64,000 nt of DNA from Cercis canadensis (taxonomy: Eukaryota > Streptophyta > Magnoliopsida > Fabales > Fabaceae): the NCBI GenBank assembly GCA_003255065.1, contig QAOA01005666.1:537762-601761 (forward strand), given 5' to 3'. Under the pieces are notes generated by a model. That model was not told the origin of the DNA and searched no databases. It worked only from the letters and a program-made list of their open reading frames with translations. Positions 12,671 to 25,157 of the stretch are shown in pieces. The position numbers and the translations under genes were made by a program. Positions within the stretch are counted from its first letter, which is position 1, and each line of letters starts with the position of its first letter.

Positions 12671-12922
12671 GAGTAAAATATATTTTTTATCGCTGAATTA
12701 TTTCTTAAATATTACTTTAATTCTTAATTTATTTTTTTGTGTCACTTTAATTTTTAAATAATCACATTGTCCATCAAATTAGTACTCTGTAGCACAAAAA
12801 ATGACCACTTAAATTATTGATTTGGCAGGTAAAATAATTATTTGAAGACTAAAATAACACTAAAAATAAATCAAAAACTAAAGTGATATTTAAGAAATAA
12901 TTTAGTGACAAAAAAGATATTT
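12671..12922. mobile_element. Small inverted-repeat MITE (GAGTAAAATAT family)
   Basis: The left arm begins GAGTAAAATATATTTTTTATC and the right arm ends in a degraded complement of it. The two arms match through the phrases TTTCTTAAATAT and AATTTATTTTT. It belongs with the copies at 38495-38751 and 40204-40453 and shares its ends with the larger Mutator-like element at 48809-49688. The right boundary is eroded and no target duplication is clear. Confidence 0.6.
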
Positions 12923-13189
12923 AAACAGACCGACTGAATTGAAAGAATTGAATAAAGAATAAGTTAATGGACTCAACAGATATGCAACCGCAAAAATAGA
13001 AACAAGGCAACAACAAAATATTGAAAGAACAAAATCAAAAGTAGTTGAAGAAAAACTAACTAAGGAGTTGACAACCAAAACGATGCTTTTGCTGAAGTAA
13101 AAGAAACAGTGACGGGCAATGAATTGAGTAAATAACAACTTTTACTTTTACATGCACATATAACACAATTGATTCAAAGTTTGTGATCA

Positions 13190-14020
13190 GCTCATGAGTA
13201 AGTGGAGACACAGGATGTAACACGGCCGTGTTCACTTATGAAGCAGATCTTGTCACTTAAGCTTTATCTCTGGAATGGAGACATGGGATGTGACAGAGGC
13301 GTGTTCACTTATGGAAAATGTCGTGTCACTTAGACTTGGTCTCTGGACTGTCAACACGGGCAAGAATACGAGGCGTGTTCACTAGAGGGTTGGCCGTGTC
13401 ACTTAAGGAGAGTCTCTGGAAGATAGACACGGGCTCAAACACGGGCAAGAGACTTAGTGACACGGGACGTGTCACTTAAGTGAAGTCCTTGGACCACAGA
13501 CACGGGGTCAAACACGGGCAGGACAATTAGTGACATGGGGCGTGTCACTTAAGTAAAGTTTCAGATCATCAAGACACGGCCGTGTCGAGGGCGTGTTGTC
13601 TCAGAAATCAGTTAATTAGTTAGTTACTCACCACAACCGACTTGCAACTTATGTATATATAAACGTGTGATGTGTGAAGGGAGGTATGAGGTGCAATCAG
13701 TGTTTCTAAACTTGTGAGAAATCAGAGAAGGAGATAATCAAAGTGATTGAGAGAGAAAAGATAGAGTGAGGCTTGAGGTTCTAATTGCATATGCTGCAAG
13801 GTTCAAGAACTGAAACCAAGGAGAATTCTATTGTAAAGGAAGATCCAATCTTGTTGATGATAATCATAGTGGATGCTCTCTCCCGTGGATGTAGGCCAAA
13901 TTGGCTAAACCAGGTAATTCTGGTGTTGTGATCTTTTATTTGATTTACTGCTTTAAGTTTTCTGGTTTACATTTGTGTTTTTATGGTATTTGCTTCTGGT
14001 TTGTCAAATTGGTTACATAG
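13190..14020 (+). mobile_element. Probable Copia-type solo LTR or LTR fragment
   Basis: The segment is organised like an LTR. A tandem-repeat upstream part (13200-13600) is followed by a TATA box at 13654-13663 and a 250-base transcribed part that contains GTGGATGTAGGCCAAATTGG and GCTAAACCAGGTAA, a phrase typical of Ty1-copia LTRs in plants. No primer-binding site follows near 14020, and no gag or pol frame is nearby, so this looks like a solo LTR. The exact ends and target duplication were not resolved. Confidence 0.6.
13215..13600 (+). repeat. Degenerate tandem repeat with CACGG palindromes
   Basis: About seven units of roughly 70 bases, each with a CGTGTCACTTAAG or CGTGTTCACTT phrase (near 13227, 13299, 13322, 13373, 13395, 13468 and 13541). 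Many are preceded by an inverted ACACGGGC, and two perfect CACGGCCGTG palindromes sit at the ends. The block lies just upstream of the LTR TATA box, where enhancer repeats are expected. Confidence 0.7.
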
Positions 14021-14730
14021 ATCACAAAATCTCTTACAAAGTTGATGTCTCATGTTTAAATCTTCTATTCGCTTAATATTCTCAACTGGAAACTCTAACT
14101 TTTTCTATCTAAGTATGAGTTCATGCCATACGTGTCTATATTATTTGATATAAAAAAAAAAGGTCAATTATTTCATGTTACAAGTACAATCTCAATTGAT
14201 AACTGAAATAAATTATACCATCTTTTTACTTAATTAGACATGTGAAACTAATAAAGAAAATAAGTAGATTATCTCAATTATCAATTCAATTACAATAAGT
14301 AATTGGTAAGATGTACCGTGAATCTAAAGAAAAAATAGAATCAAACATATGACTATCAAATTTCAGCTAACCTTTGCTTTCTATTCACAAATGCAACAGC
14401 AAAGTCTTGAGAGAATCAGGAACTTCTGTTAATCCTCCTCGCAAACTCAATGCACACTTTTATCCCTTTGTAAGTAAGAAAATAAATGAGGAATTGAGTA
14501 AATAACAAGTGAAGAATAGCCTAGTGCCCACTCAAGAAAAGCATTGACAAGTAAAGAATAACTCAAGCTGTCCCTTTTGATAGAAAAATGCAAAAACTCA
14601 AAAATCTCCAGTCAAGAAAAGAATGGAATAAAGAATGACTCAAACTGCTTGCCAACTTTTGTACAGAGAATCATAAGAGGATAGATATTGCATAGATAAT
14701 GCAACTTATATATACATTACTAATTAACCA
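14021..14730. other. Duplicated NBS-LRR upstream-type sequence, no intact gene
   Basis: The phrase GAATTGAGTAAATAACAA occurs near 13120 and again near 14490. About 50 bases around CTAACCTTTGCTTTCT (14367-14410) return at 15108-15155. These look like eroded flanking duplicates. No coding frame was found. Confidence 0.4.
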
Positions 14731-14880
14731 GAATTATCCTGGACGTGGAGATGGTCCAATTTTTGGAAGCCATTCTTCTCGAACTTGTCATTAACAGCAT
14801 CCTTAATTAACACCTTTTTATTTCACCAGTACTTAACCATGATATGCTTGTGCTTTTTCCAACCAAATTACTAAATTCAG
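14730..14880 (-). pseudogene. NBS-LRR LRR-region relic
   Basis: The minus-strand translation reads IKDAVNDKFEKNGFQKLDHL followed by HVQDNS. It lines up with IKDVVNYRLEKKGF and HLHVQDNS of the intact neighbour at 9023-12462. The adjoining bases towards 14880 match the region encoding LLEKSEALWL but contain stops and shifts. Only this LRR piece survives. It is a decayed tandem paralogue that was separated from the intact gene by the LTR insertion. Confidence 0.75.
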
Positions 14881-16880
14881 AATTAAAACTGTTATTGACT
14901 ATATTCATTTCTTTCTTTTCTTTGTCTTTTTTTCCCTTCCAGTCTCTTAATTAAGGTCTGAGATTAATGAAACCAAATGGAATTAATCGATATGGAATTA
15001 TAATCATATGAATAACGACTTGGAATACGCAACTATACCAAGATGTATCAATATCAATGAATATATATAAAGGAAAATACAAACAGGATATATGGCTATT
15101 AAATTTCTGTTAACCTTTGCTTTCTCTCCGCAAATGCAGCAGCTAACACTGAGTCAATATATAGGTAATAAACAAGCAAAATACACTGTAACTTTATTGA
15201 TCCTCACTGCATGTCTCATTCTTGCTCTTACAACCTTTAATAAAGGATAACGATTAAAATGAGTAAAACACACCACACACTATAGGGCTATCACCACTGG
15301 ACTAGCTAAAAGAAAGTGGCAATGGGTGAGAGAAGAACTTGATTATCAACCCCTTCAACTGAGAGGGTTGAAGATTCATGTTGTAAAATGGGATTTTTCA
15401 AGCTACTTGCCTTGATGGGAAGTAATCATGAAAGTTGAAGTTTTTAAGAATTCAAACTATTTGGTAAAGTTGAAATAATTTATAGGAAATTAAGTAAAAC
15501 CCAAAAAATAAATAAATAATGAGTGACCTTGTCCATATAGTGCCTATTTGACCATCAACTAAGGTATTCGAACAAATTAAGCACTCCGAGAGCTCCATTA
15601 GGAATCTTTTTGGCATTGATCTCAGTTTTAGGAAGCTATGGCTAGAGGCACGTTTTCAATCTCGTCAAACGTTCTCAAATATTTTATTTTAATATTCTTA
15701 AGTGCCAAGTTACAGTGTGATATTGTCACAAAAACTGCCTTTTGTCCATTCACCAGATTGTGGATGAAATATGCTGTTTGGGCTCCTACCTCGCTTTCTC
15801 AATTCGTAAAAAAGTCTCATATTGGGTAAAAAAGAAGATTAAGTGTGGTATATAATATTTGAATTGGTCCAAGACTCGTGAGCTTAATGTTAGTGCACTT
15901 ATTTAAGTATGTTGTCACATGCTCACGTGCCCACAGGACGAATTCTCCCCATCTACACCTACTTATAACTTGGGAATATCACTTTTAAGTGCCTCGAGAC
16001 TCCAGTGAATATATATTTTTTATTTTTTGAAGGAAGATTAAGTGTAAATATTGTGCATCATCCACTCATGAATTTTAATATTTGTATGCTTTATTGCTAC
16101 TAAAGATGCCCTATGTCATAGTGATCTAAATTTAAGTTAGTAAAAGAAATGAAGCCAGTTATAAAACCCTTTTTTTAAAATAAAGCTACTTCATTTACAA
16201 TTAACAGTCACTCCATTTACAGTTAATATATGAAAGTAAACAATGGAGAATGAAACATACTAGGAAAAAATTTCAGTACTAATGTAGTACTATGTTTTTA
16301 GTACTATTGTCATTTAAACTTAGCCATGTGAACAAAAAGAGAAAAGAGAAAAAGAGATAATGAGTGAAATGAATATACATGACTAATATTATATTAGCAC
16401 TGAAAATGCTCCTAACATACTGAAAGAGAACAGTAATAGATGACTGATTACCGCAGATAAAATTTCATCCCAAAAAACTAAAATAGTAGGCGAGAGAGAG
16501 AGCATGTTTGGAAGAGACCAGACAGAGACTAGAAATGGGCTATAAGAGTGATGTTTGGAAGAGAATAACGACCATTTGTGTCCAAATCCAAAATTGAGGG
16601 AACATTGTGCAAAATTTACAATAAATCATGAATTTCAAATTTTTAACCTACTATATAAACCCACTCCTTCCAGTCACAAGTAACAGCAGTAAGTCCCTTT
16701 AGGTACTTATAATTAGATCGGAACAACACAATTAGCAGTCATTGATTAAGCTCCAATATTAGGAACCAACTATTTATCCTAAATTTAATATCTGTTTATT
16801 TAGTGTACAACAAATATATACCAACCAGGAATTCAGTAGCAAATCTATCTAGAAAAAAGAATTCAGTAGCAAAAATTTGG
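14881..16880. other. Intergenic, no gene seen
   Basis: AT-rich spacer between the NBS-LRR relic and the 3' end of SPL7. Apart from the short duplicate near 15110-15155 and an LTR-like phrase AAGTCTCATATTGGG near 15810, I see nothing classifiable. Confidence 0.45.
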
Positions 16881-16888
16881 AACATCTA

Positions 16889-19800
16889 TTATTGGTTAAA
16901 TAAGCACCTTCTAATGGATACTGCAAATTCACCAACCTTCCCAGGATGGAGGAAAGCTGCGCATACCCCAACACACAGAGCAACTGAAGCAATCGCAAAG
17001 ATAACTGGCCGAGAGCTCAGAACTCCCCTAGCAATATATCGATGACCCGAATTTCTAGGAAACTCTTTTAAAGTGTCCATATTCATTATAATCTCGCTTT
17101 TCAAAAGAGGTATCCTTTCACTTCTTTCATTACAATTTGGACTTCTCAGTACTCCCAACTTAGCATCTGGTCTTGCCTCAATACCCTGCAAATCAAATAT
17201 CAATGTAGGAAAGGCATGTTAGTTGCTACAGCAATTTCACCAGATCTTATAAGCCATCAGATATTATAAAGGTGGTTGCTAAGCTACCTCCCACTAAAAG
17301 TGGGAGGTAGCACCACATCCCTCCTATCGGGAGGGACCTACATCTTTATTTTAGTGTCATTGCGAAGATCTCGAAAAACTGAATCACCCAATGTGTTCCA
17401 GAACAATTAGTTTCATGTAAAATGCATAAACGGGAAATGAGTCAAAAAATATAGTAAAATATTATTAAATATTTTGACCATGTTAAACTCAAATTCTATC
17501 AAATGTTTAGATTTCTGGAACACACTATGTGACTCAGTTTTTCGAGATCTTCACAATGACACCAGGTCACTCCCAATAGGAGGGATGTAGCATTACCTCC
17601 CACTAAAAAGTGGGAGGTAGCTTAGAAATCACCTATTAAAAAACCAGAAATTATTGTAGGATGATGTCCAGATGCAGGGCAGTTATGGATGAAGAGTAAC
17701 TTCGGGGTCGGTTAACATCAGAAAAGAAAAAACTATAACAACAAAATTCCAACATTCATAAATGAAATTATACTCCAACTTCTGCAGAAATTAAGAATAT
17801 GGTTAAATACCTTCCAACTAAACAGCAGAACAATGTCTCTAGACAGTTCATATTCATCCTTTCCTTTCAGAATATGTATTCAAACAATAACAAGGAATTT
17901 GACTGCCTACGAGGTTTCTAACCATTACACTCCATCATAATAACTTCAAAAGATCACAGTTCAAACATTTACCACATTCTTCCATTTAGAAATATAATAT
18001 ATGCCCTGCTAGCAGCAATATCTCTCATCAGGGGGCTGAAACCATTATGTTCACTATTTAAATCATATTAAGAGAGAAATGAAACACAGTTATCAGCCAA
18101 ATTTTGGCAACGGACCTCACACCTTGGATCAAATTTAGTTTTGGCCTCGAAGCAATCAAATCCTTGTAGTTCACAAAGGTGACAGCAACACCAAATTTAG
18201 ATTCAAAGCAGCCATGTGATTCTCAGACTGATATTTCTTTGAAATGAGTGAAAATTTCTTTTCAGATTAATAATTAAAATTACAACATGCTACCAAAAAT
18301 TACTGAAGAAAACCTTTTTTGTTGCTCTTTTAAGTTTCACCTCCACCTTTCACAACTAAACTCACAACCCATAGCCACCTATCTGAATCGGAGAGTCAAA
18401 TCATTGTTAGATTGATTATTAATCTCTCAATCTCTACCTTCAAGGCATAATTGAAATACCAAGGTGCTTCACCTTTTTTCCCCAGGAAAATCTTGGATGC
18501 TGTTTATTTGAAGTTCCTTTTTAAAAAAAAAAAAAAAATAGAATCAAGGGAAGAGCTGGTACACTTAAATAGCTATTGTACATCAGGCGAAACAAAGTTA
18601 AATTTGATGAAAATAGGCTCAAGAAATTTCAATCCTACTGTGGTTTTTATTTAATTTTTCCACTAAAAAATAGTCCATTTAATTCAGAATGCAGTTAAGA
18701 GGAGCTTTATCAGGAGTAACCCAAACAATAATGCAGTCACGCCTAAATACTCAACTGAAGGCTAATTGTCTAGACATAAAGAAGAAACAAATTCAAAGCT
18801 TTAGCTAAAAAGACAAGGATAAAGATAGGGTGTCACCAATTCATCTGAGTTCAGAGATTACATTTTTTTTTTTTTCCTGATAAAAAGTTATGAGATTACT
18901 ATGTACCAGAGTCCACAAAGGAGTATCACTAAAACATTTTGTTTCAACCATCTTGCACAACCAAGTAGACTTAGTTCCCCTTCCAAATGCAAACAAAATT
19001 TTAAATTCAATACAGACTTATCAATGAACTCTTCACAATAAAATTTCAATTACACAGGTTTTTGTTATCAATTTCACCCCAAATTTTGAACAGTCAAGAG
19101 ATATAATATAAAAATTTAATTGCCTCAGTACAAGCGCGTTAGACCTCTTAGAAGAGGCATGGCATCTATTGTTGACCTAACTATGGGGCGCCCCCAATTT
19201 ATTTGCCCCAAATATAAATATGGTAAGAATGATCATTAGGTGAAGACAAATAAAAAATTAAAGAAGTACAAACCTGACTGCTGATTGGAACAATAGATGA
19301 TATGTTATACTGGAAGTAGCTTTCAGCAACTGTATATTGTTTCATTTCAGAGTACACAGAATGCATAAATAAACCTCCACCTTTCTGACGTTTCTGATCA
19401 AGAACACCTCTAGCATGATTCATGCATTTCTGTAATAGCAACATGCCAGCATTACTCATCCCATTAATTGTGTTACTTGACTCCATGTTTTCTGTCAAAA
19501 TCATCAAATTCTGTAATATTTTCCGCAAAATGATGGCAGAATCATTGAATATCAGAAAGTCCAACAAATAACAGAATCTTTGAACTTGAGAAGCTGTAAT
19601 AGCTCTATGAAAGTTTTCTGATGTAGGATCCTTAAGCAACCATGATATATCTAAAAGTAAGTCAGAATATGCTGTATGTCTCAGTACAGATGCTTCACAC
19701 GAGCTGCAGATAGAACCAGCAGATGCAAATTTGAGTTGTTTAGAAAGGAGAGATGCATCTAATCTCTGCTGCAATGCCTTAATTTCAAAGCAAATTTCTT

Positions 19801-22800
19801 TGTCCCCGATGAGTACAGGAATAACATTTGATAAACCAGACTCATTCTCCACCTACAGAAAAGAAGTGAAGTATATTAAACAGAAGGGGAGGAAGTATGA
19901 ACAGGAGTAAGAAAATAATTTGAAACATTACTCCTATTTTGCTCTAAGAAACTTTTATAATAGAAACTTAACCACATTTCAATTTTCTAAGCACATCAAC
20001 TGTCCATATTCTATATGACCATAAATCAAATGGTTCTGGGGATTTATCTAAATCTGATGTTTTATTCAACCATCAAGGCATGAGGTCTGATATTTACAGC
20101 ATATGTATAGTTGACTCCTGTGTTAGAGCCCCAATTCAAGAATCCTCTTGATCACTGCCACACTTAGCCTTTTTTTAAAGATAAAATCTGGAACACTTAC
20201 CAGAAATTCCTTTTCTTCATAAACTTTAGATATGGGTCAGTCAAATGAAAATACTTGACATGATAACAAAGTGCTGATTTCAGTATTAGAAGAGTGACTT
20301 TTAAAGGAGATGCTACAACAGCTTGGCAAGCTATGACATGAACAAGAATAAAAACAAGAAACATTATAACCCAAAAACAATTATGTTCTCATGCCTTGAT
20401 ATTTATTTATCAGAGTTACAAGACCTGAACATTAAAATGCACTGACAGCCCAAAAAAGGGCACCCAAAACTAACTCTAAGTACTCAATCATGACATCATG
20501 AAAAATTTTTATATTCATTAATGGTATTTCGACAATTTTTATAGCATTAAATTTTGATATATTATATCAATAAACCAAAGATTTCATTATAAAAAAACAT
20601 GTCAGAAGTTACTGAGGGAAAGGGATTCAGATTCAACAGGCCCTGCAGTAACTGTAGTAAATACTAGGTATTCCTAATGTGGAAGCATTGCAGTACAGAT
20701 AAAGAACATCCAAGTCAATATATATTTACGAAAACAGAATTCATCAGTCAAAATGCCTACCTCAATATATGCAGGCCCAAAGAGATTTGGCTCTGTTTGA
20801 GGGATACTTATTTTGTATAACTGATGTTCAAAAGCACAAGAAATGTTGTCTGCAGATGAGTTATGTGGAGATGCAACACAATACTCAGACTTCAGATACT
20901 TCCCAGAAAAAGATACAAGAAGCCTGCCATCATATCCACCTTACTAAAATAAGTGGCACAAAATGGGACATAACAAATTTAAAAGATGAGCATTTATCAA
21001 CACTGGTGAGAGATAAGAAAACCCATAAAAGATGCTGGTTGTTACATCAGTTTGACATTATATTGGATTTGCTAACAAAACAGTGACAAAGAAAATGAGT
21101 ACATTGAAAGACAGCACCCACTCTGCATTCCATACACACTGGGGCCATAAAGGAGTGTATGCTCCCACCATCTCAACTCAACCACACTATTCTGCGCTTT
21201 CCTCTCCCATTTTTCTAACCCCATTTTCACATAACCCAATAAAACATATATATAGCATATGCATGCAAACGAAAAGCATTTACTTGTATAGCTGTTAATA
21301 ATGTGGTGAATGCAATATGCAATTATCATATAGTGATGTTTAAAAAAGGTGACAATCTCGCACCGAAACTTAGGTTGCAGCAAGTTACTTCCACATGCAA
21401 CAAACTCCATAGGTTTGCCAGCTTCAAAGCATGTGGGATGAACATAGTGAAGCCTTGGTGCCTTCACCTTTAACTCGACTTTCATCACAGAAGATCCATC
21501 TGTAACCATTGAAACATTCTAGTGATTTTTAAACAAATTTAAATTTGGCAACATCTAACATATATACAACTCGCAGAATAGAAACTTCTATAAGTCATAA
21601 AGCTACAATTTGAAGAGTTGATTGCTCCATAGAAGATAATGTATATCTTGAAATAATTTTTCAGTCCCCAATTCTGAGAAAAAGACAAAACCTGATGCTC
21701 AAAAATTAAACAGAACAACTCAACCCAAACTGTGGAATTCATACAGGAATCTCAAAAAAGCCAATGTTTTGAATACTTGAATAAATACTCTGAAAACCAA
21801 ATGCAGCGATTAAATAAGACTTAGCATGTCATTGGTAGGGGAAATAACATAAATAATGGAAGAGGTCTATCGTTTTCACTGCTCCCGACATTCTTCCCCT
21901 TATGCAGATAGTTCTAGAAAATAATATCCACAGATTCAAATGGGACTTTGGGCATGCTATGTAAGAGAGAGACGGAAGGAGCGATGGAAGCATGCCCTAC
22001 CAATTGATGTCTGCACACTACAAAGCCTTTAATATTTTTGTATAGAACAAAGGTATCAATTAATATTTTTGTATAGAACAAGGTATCAAATAATCTACAT
22101 CAAATTAAAATAACACTAACCTAACAGTCATAAGTAATTCAACAGAAATGTAAACTAAAAGAATATAGATTATGTAGTCAACTGAAAAGTGAACAAATGG
22201 TGCATCAACAAACCTTTCATCACACGGAAGATCATATCATTCAGGTGAATTAGCATGTTGCCTCTTCCAGATAGCATCTTTCCTGGAACAACAAGATCAC
22301 GCACATAGTCCACAGGGTCTTCAAGTAACTGCTTCATCCACATGAGAGAAGAAAAAGACCCGCAGATATTAGAAAGAAATTAGTAATCTAGCAAATTGAG
22401 CAATGTAAACTGCAAAGCACAATATTAGAATCTTTGAAAGGTAACTTATGTGTGACAGCTCAATAACAATATAAAGAATGAATAACTTAGATTGTCAAGG
22501 GTAAGAGTAGGAAAATTGATCACAAACATATTCAAGAGAAGGTAAATGAATGCTTCTAGATACTTTCCATGTAATTTTCAATAAGACATCAAAACTGACT
22601 CCTAACTTCTAGAAAACATTATCAAGAAGAACATTTAGGGTTCCTTCAGTTGTAGAAAAATTTTCCAAAACAGAAAACATGTAGAAGTTGTACTCAATTA
22701 GTGTTTTTTTCATTTTCCTGTTTCTAGAAAACAGTCTCTAACAATTTGGAAACCTGATTTATCTTGTCTTCCAGTTTTCTCACTTATGTGGAAAACCATG

Positions 22801-25157
22801 TTTTGCAGCTTTCTCCGCTTCCATTACATTTGACGTTCTGGGACCTTTAGAGAACTGGTTTAAAGTTTCAAATAACCATACATTATCACACAAATATTTT
22901 TCAGTGAATAAATTGAAAGAAAAATTAGAAAATGGAAAAGATAAAAGAGAAAATAGTTTCCCGTACTGAATAGGCCCCAAGTTTTCTTGAAATCTAATTA
23001 ATGAATACCTAAAAGAACAATCTACAACAAATCAGTATAAAGTATAAACAAGAACGTCAATTGACTCAGTTTAGGAAAATTACTGGTAATGGGAATGAGC
23101 ATAATATAGAAGCATACAGCCTCACACTGAAGCAGTTATCCAGTCATAAGACAGCATACATTCAGTCTGGACCACTAACAAAATATGATTCTAGCAGATA
23201 TATATTATGAAAAAAATTCAAGTTAACCCCTCACATTTATCCACATAAACTTTGGCATTGCAATAAAAGCTGTCAGGATTGTACATCCAGGGCGAATATA
23301 TCCCTCCAGCTCAACAGGCATACTGGCCAACCATTGGAATATCTGCAAGTGCGTTTGACTGCATGTTAATCAGTTACCAATATCTAGACAGCATAAGATT
23401 GTACCGTTATTTAAATACTAAACTATAATAACATTGCTTTAAAATACTTGGTGCCGCAGCCTTCTGGGAAACTCTGCTGGATTCCAATCATAAAGCTTAA
23501 AAGAGATCCGACCTGTAGGGCACTACAAGTGAAATTTTAATCAGTACATCTCAATCATGATTCTCACATAAAAATAAATATTCAGCGGACCTCTATGAAA
23601 TAAGTAGAGTAACCCACCATAGATGAGTAAGCGCTCTTGTTGTCACAATATGACGGTGAATGAGAAAAATTAAAATTATCTTTTCCACCATTCACTTGTG
23701 TTTCACCAGAAGCAGCAAAAGATACACCACTATCACTATTGATATTCTGGGTATCAGGAACTGAGCAACGGGTAGTATTTTGGCCATCTTCATGCTCCAG
23801 TGAAGCTCCTTTTTCAGTCATATCATCACTCAAATATGAACTATCTACATAAGGCATACAAAGCCAGTAAGTATTTTTGTGACATACAGAGCAACTTATT
23901 TTCTTAACAGAACAAACTTGAACAGGCTAAATGATGGAAAGAAGTTAAAATAATAGGAAAGACAAAAACCAGTTACAAAAAACTTGCACACTAGAACTAA
24001 TAATAAACCTTTTCCTGCTTCACCGTCAAATTTGGCATCCTCAGTCTGCATAACAGATTGAAGTTCATTTTCTGCAGCAGCTCCGGAATCAGCAGGCTTT
24101 CTTCGCCTTCGATTGTTATGGCGCTCTAATTTTCTTCTACAGCTTCTTTTACCTTCATCAAAATCTGATAATATGTGAAACCTGCCAAGCAATTGGTACG
24201 CCAGGATACCATATAATTACCAAGGTCAACCAACACAGCCCAAAAAGAATGGTGAGGAAAAGCAAAAGCAATGACAAGTAGGATTCAAAACTAGCAAAAG
24301 CAAGACAGATTCAGCCTGCACAACCATCTCATACAGAACATATGAGCTTAGGCATAAAGATTATATGTAACTCAGCATTTAAATTTTGGATCATCCAAAA
24401 TGCTGCAAATTCTGCAGAAGCATTCAGATCGCACCAATGACAAACCGGGATTTCTTCCAAAAACAAAAGTAAGGAAGTAAAATTTTTCCAAGTGTCACAC
24501 ATATCCCAGCTGCACAGTTTTCTTTTTAGAATATTAGAAGCAGTAAAACAAAACAAAGTAACAAAGAATAATAATGGTTACTGAAACTTATATATCTATA
24601 GTTCGAGCTTACTTTCCACACTGTTGACAGTATCTCTTCGCCTCCCCATCAAGCATAACCGTACTAGCATTTGCACACCGCAAACAAACCCTATGCCTCT
24701 TATGATACCCTTTGAGCTCACTAATATCTGCCTCGCACCCAGGTACCTGGCACCGTGCAATCCCAGCCGATGCACGCATGGTCCGAGGCCGTTTCTTACC
24801 AGGTAAACCTTCTTCCTCAAGCTTCTGATCGAGTTCCGGGCAGGCACATGGGACCCGACCCGCAAGATAATTGGAGCAAGTCAACCTCGGGTCTCGCTTG
24901 CGGACCTTTTCTGCGGTCGGAGCCTCTTGTGGATGAAGTTCCAACGGTTCAGGAAGTTCTGAATTTTGATCGTAGTCTAAGGATACACCCAATTGATCAT
25001 CTAAGTTGAAATCTAGAAGGTAACCCAAATCCCAAATTGATGAAGGGTCTTCTGCGAAACGCTGTTGCACCTCCATTTCCGAATCCCCTGGTCGATGAGC
25101 AAGGATTGGAGGTGAAGATGAAGATGGTAAAGGAGAAGGGGAAGGAAAGGGCTCCAT
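16889..25157 (-). CDS. SPL7: SQUAMOSA promoter-binding-like protein 7, copper-response regulator
   Basis: SPL7 is the plant regulator of copper-deficiency responses; it binds GTAC cores in genes for copper uptake and Cu/Fe swapping. Ten exons: 25157-24613, 24181-24009, 23844-23618, 23522-23448, 23342-23235, 22328-22214, 21499-21364, 20923-20761, 19852-19274, 17185-16889. They join in frame to 805 residues, close to the Arabidopsis protein. The SBP domain spans about 135-212, with first-finger ligands C136, C141, C158 and C161 and second-finger ligands C177, C180, H184 and C196, followed by the basic nuclear signal RKLERHNNRRRRK. The all-cysteine first finger is the SPL7-type variant. A hydrophobic segment at about 767-786 (VIFAIASVALCVG) is the known C-terminal membrane-like region. 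An in-frame ATG 69 codons upstream (25364) exists, but the family start fits 25157. The last intron carries a MITE. Confidence 0.95.
17271..17633. mobile_element. Mutator-type MITE with nested hairpins in SPL7 intron 9
   Basis: The outer arms (about 17271-17420 and 17480-17633) are inverted repeats beginning GGTGRTTNCTAAGCTACC. Each arm contains its own palindrome, CTACCTCCCACT facing AGTGGGAGGTAG, and the left arm a second, TCCCTCC facing GGGAGGGA. The flanks TATTATAAA (17262-17270) and TATTAAAAA (17634-17642) match at eight of nine bases, a Mutator-length target duplication. Confidence 0.75.

Noticed and set aside
21072..21509. 145-codon frame as a separate gene
   Set aside because: Its first half is SPL7 exon 7 (21499-21364); the remainder is intron read-through.
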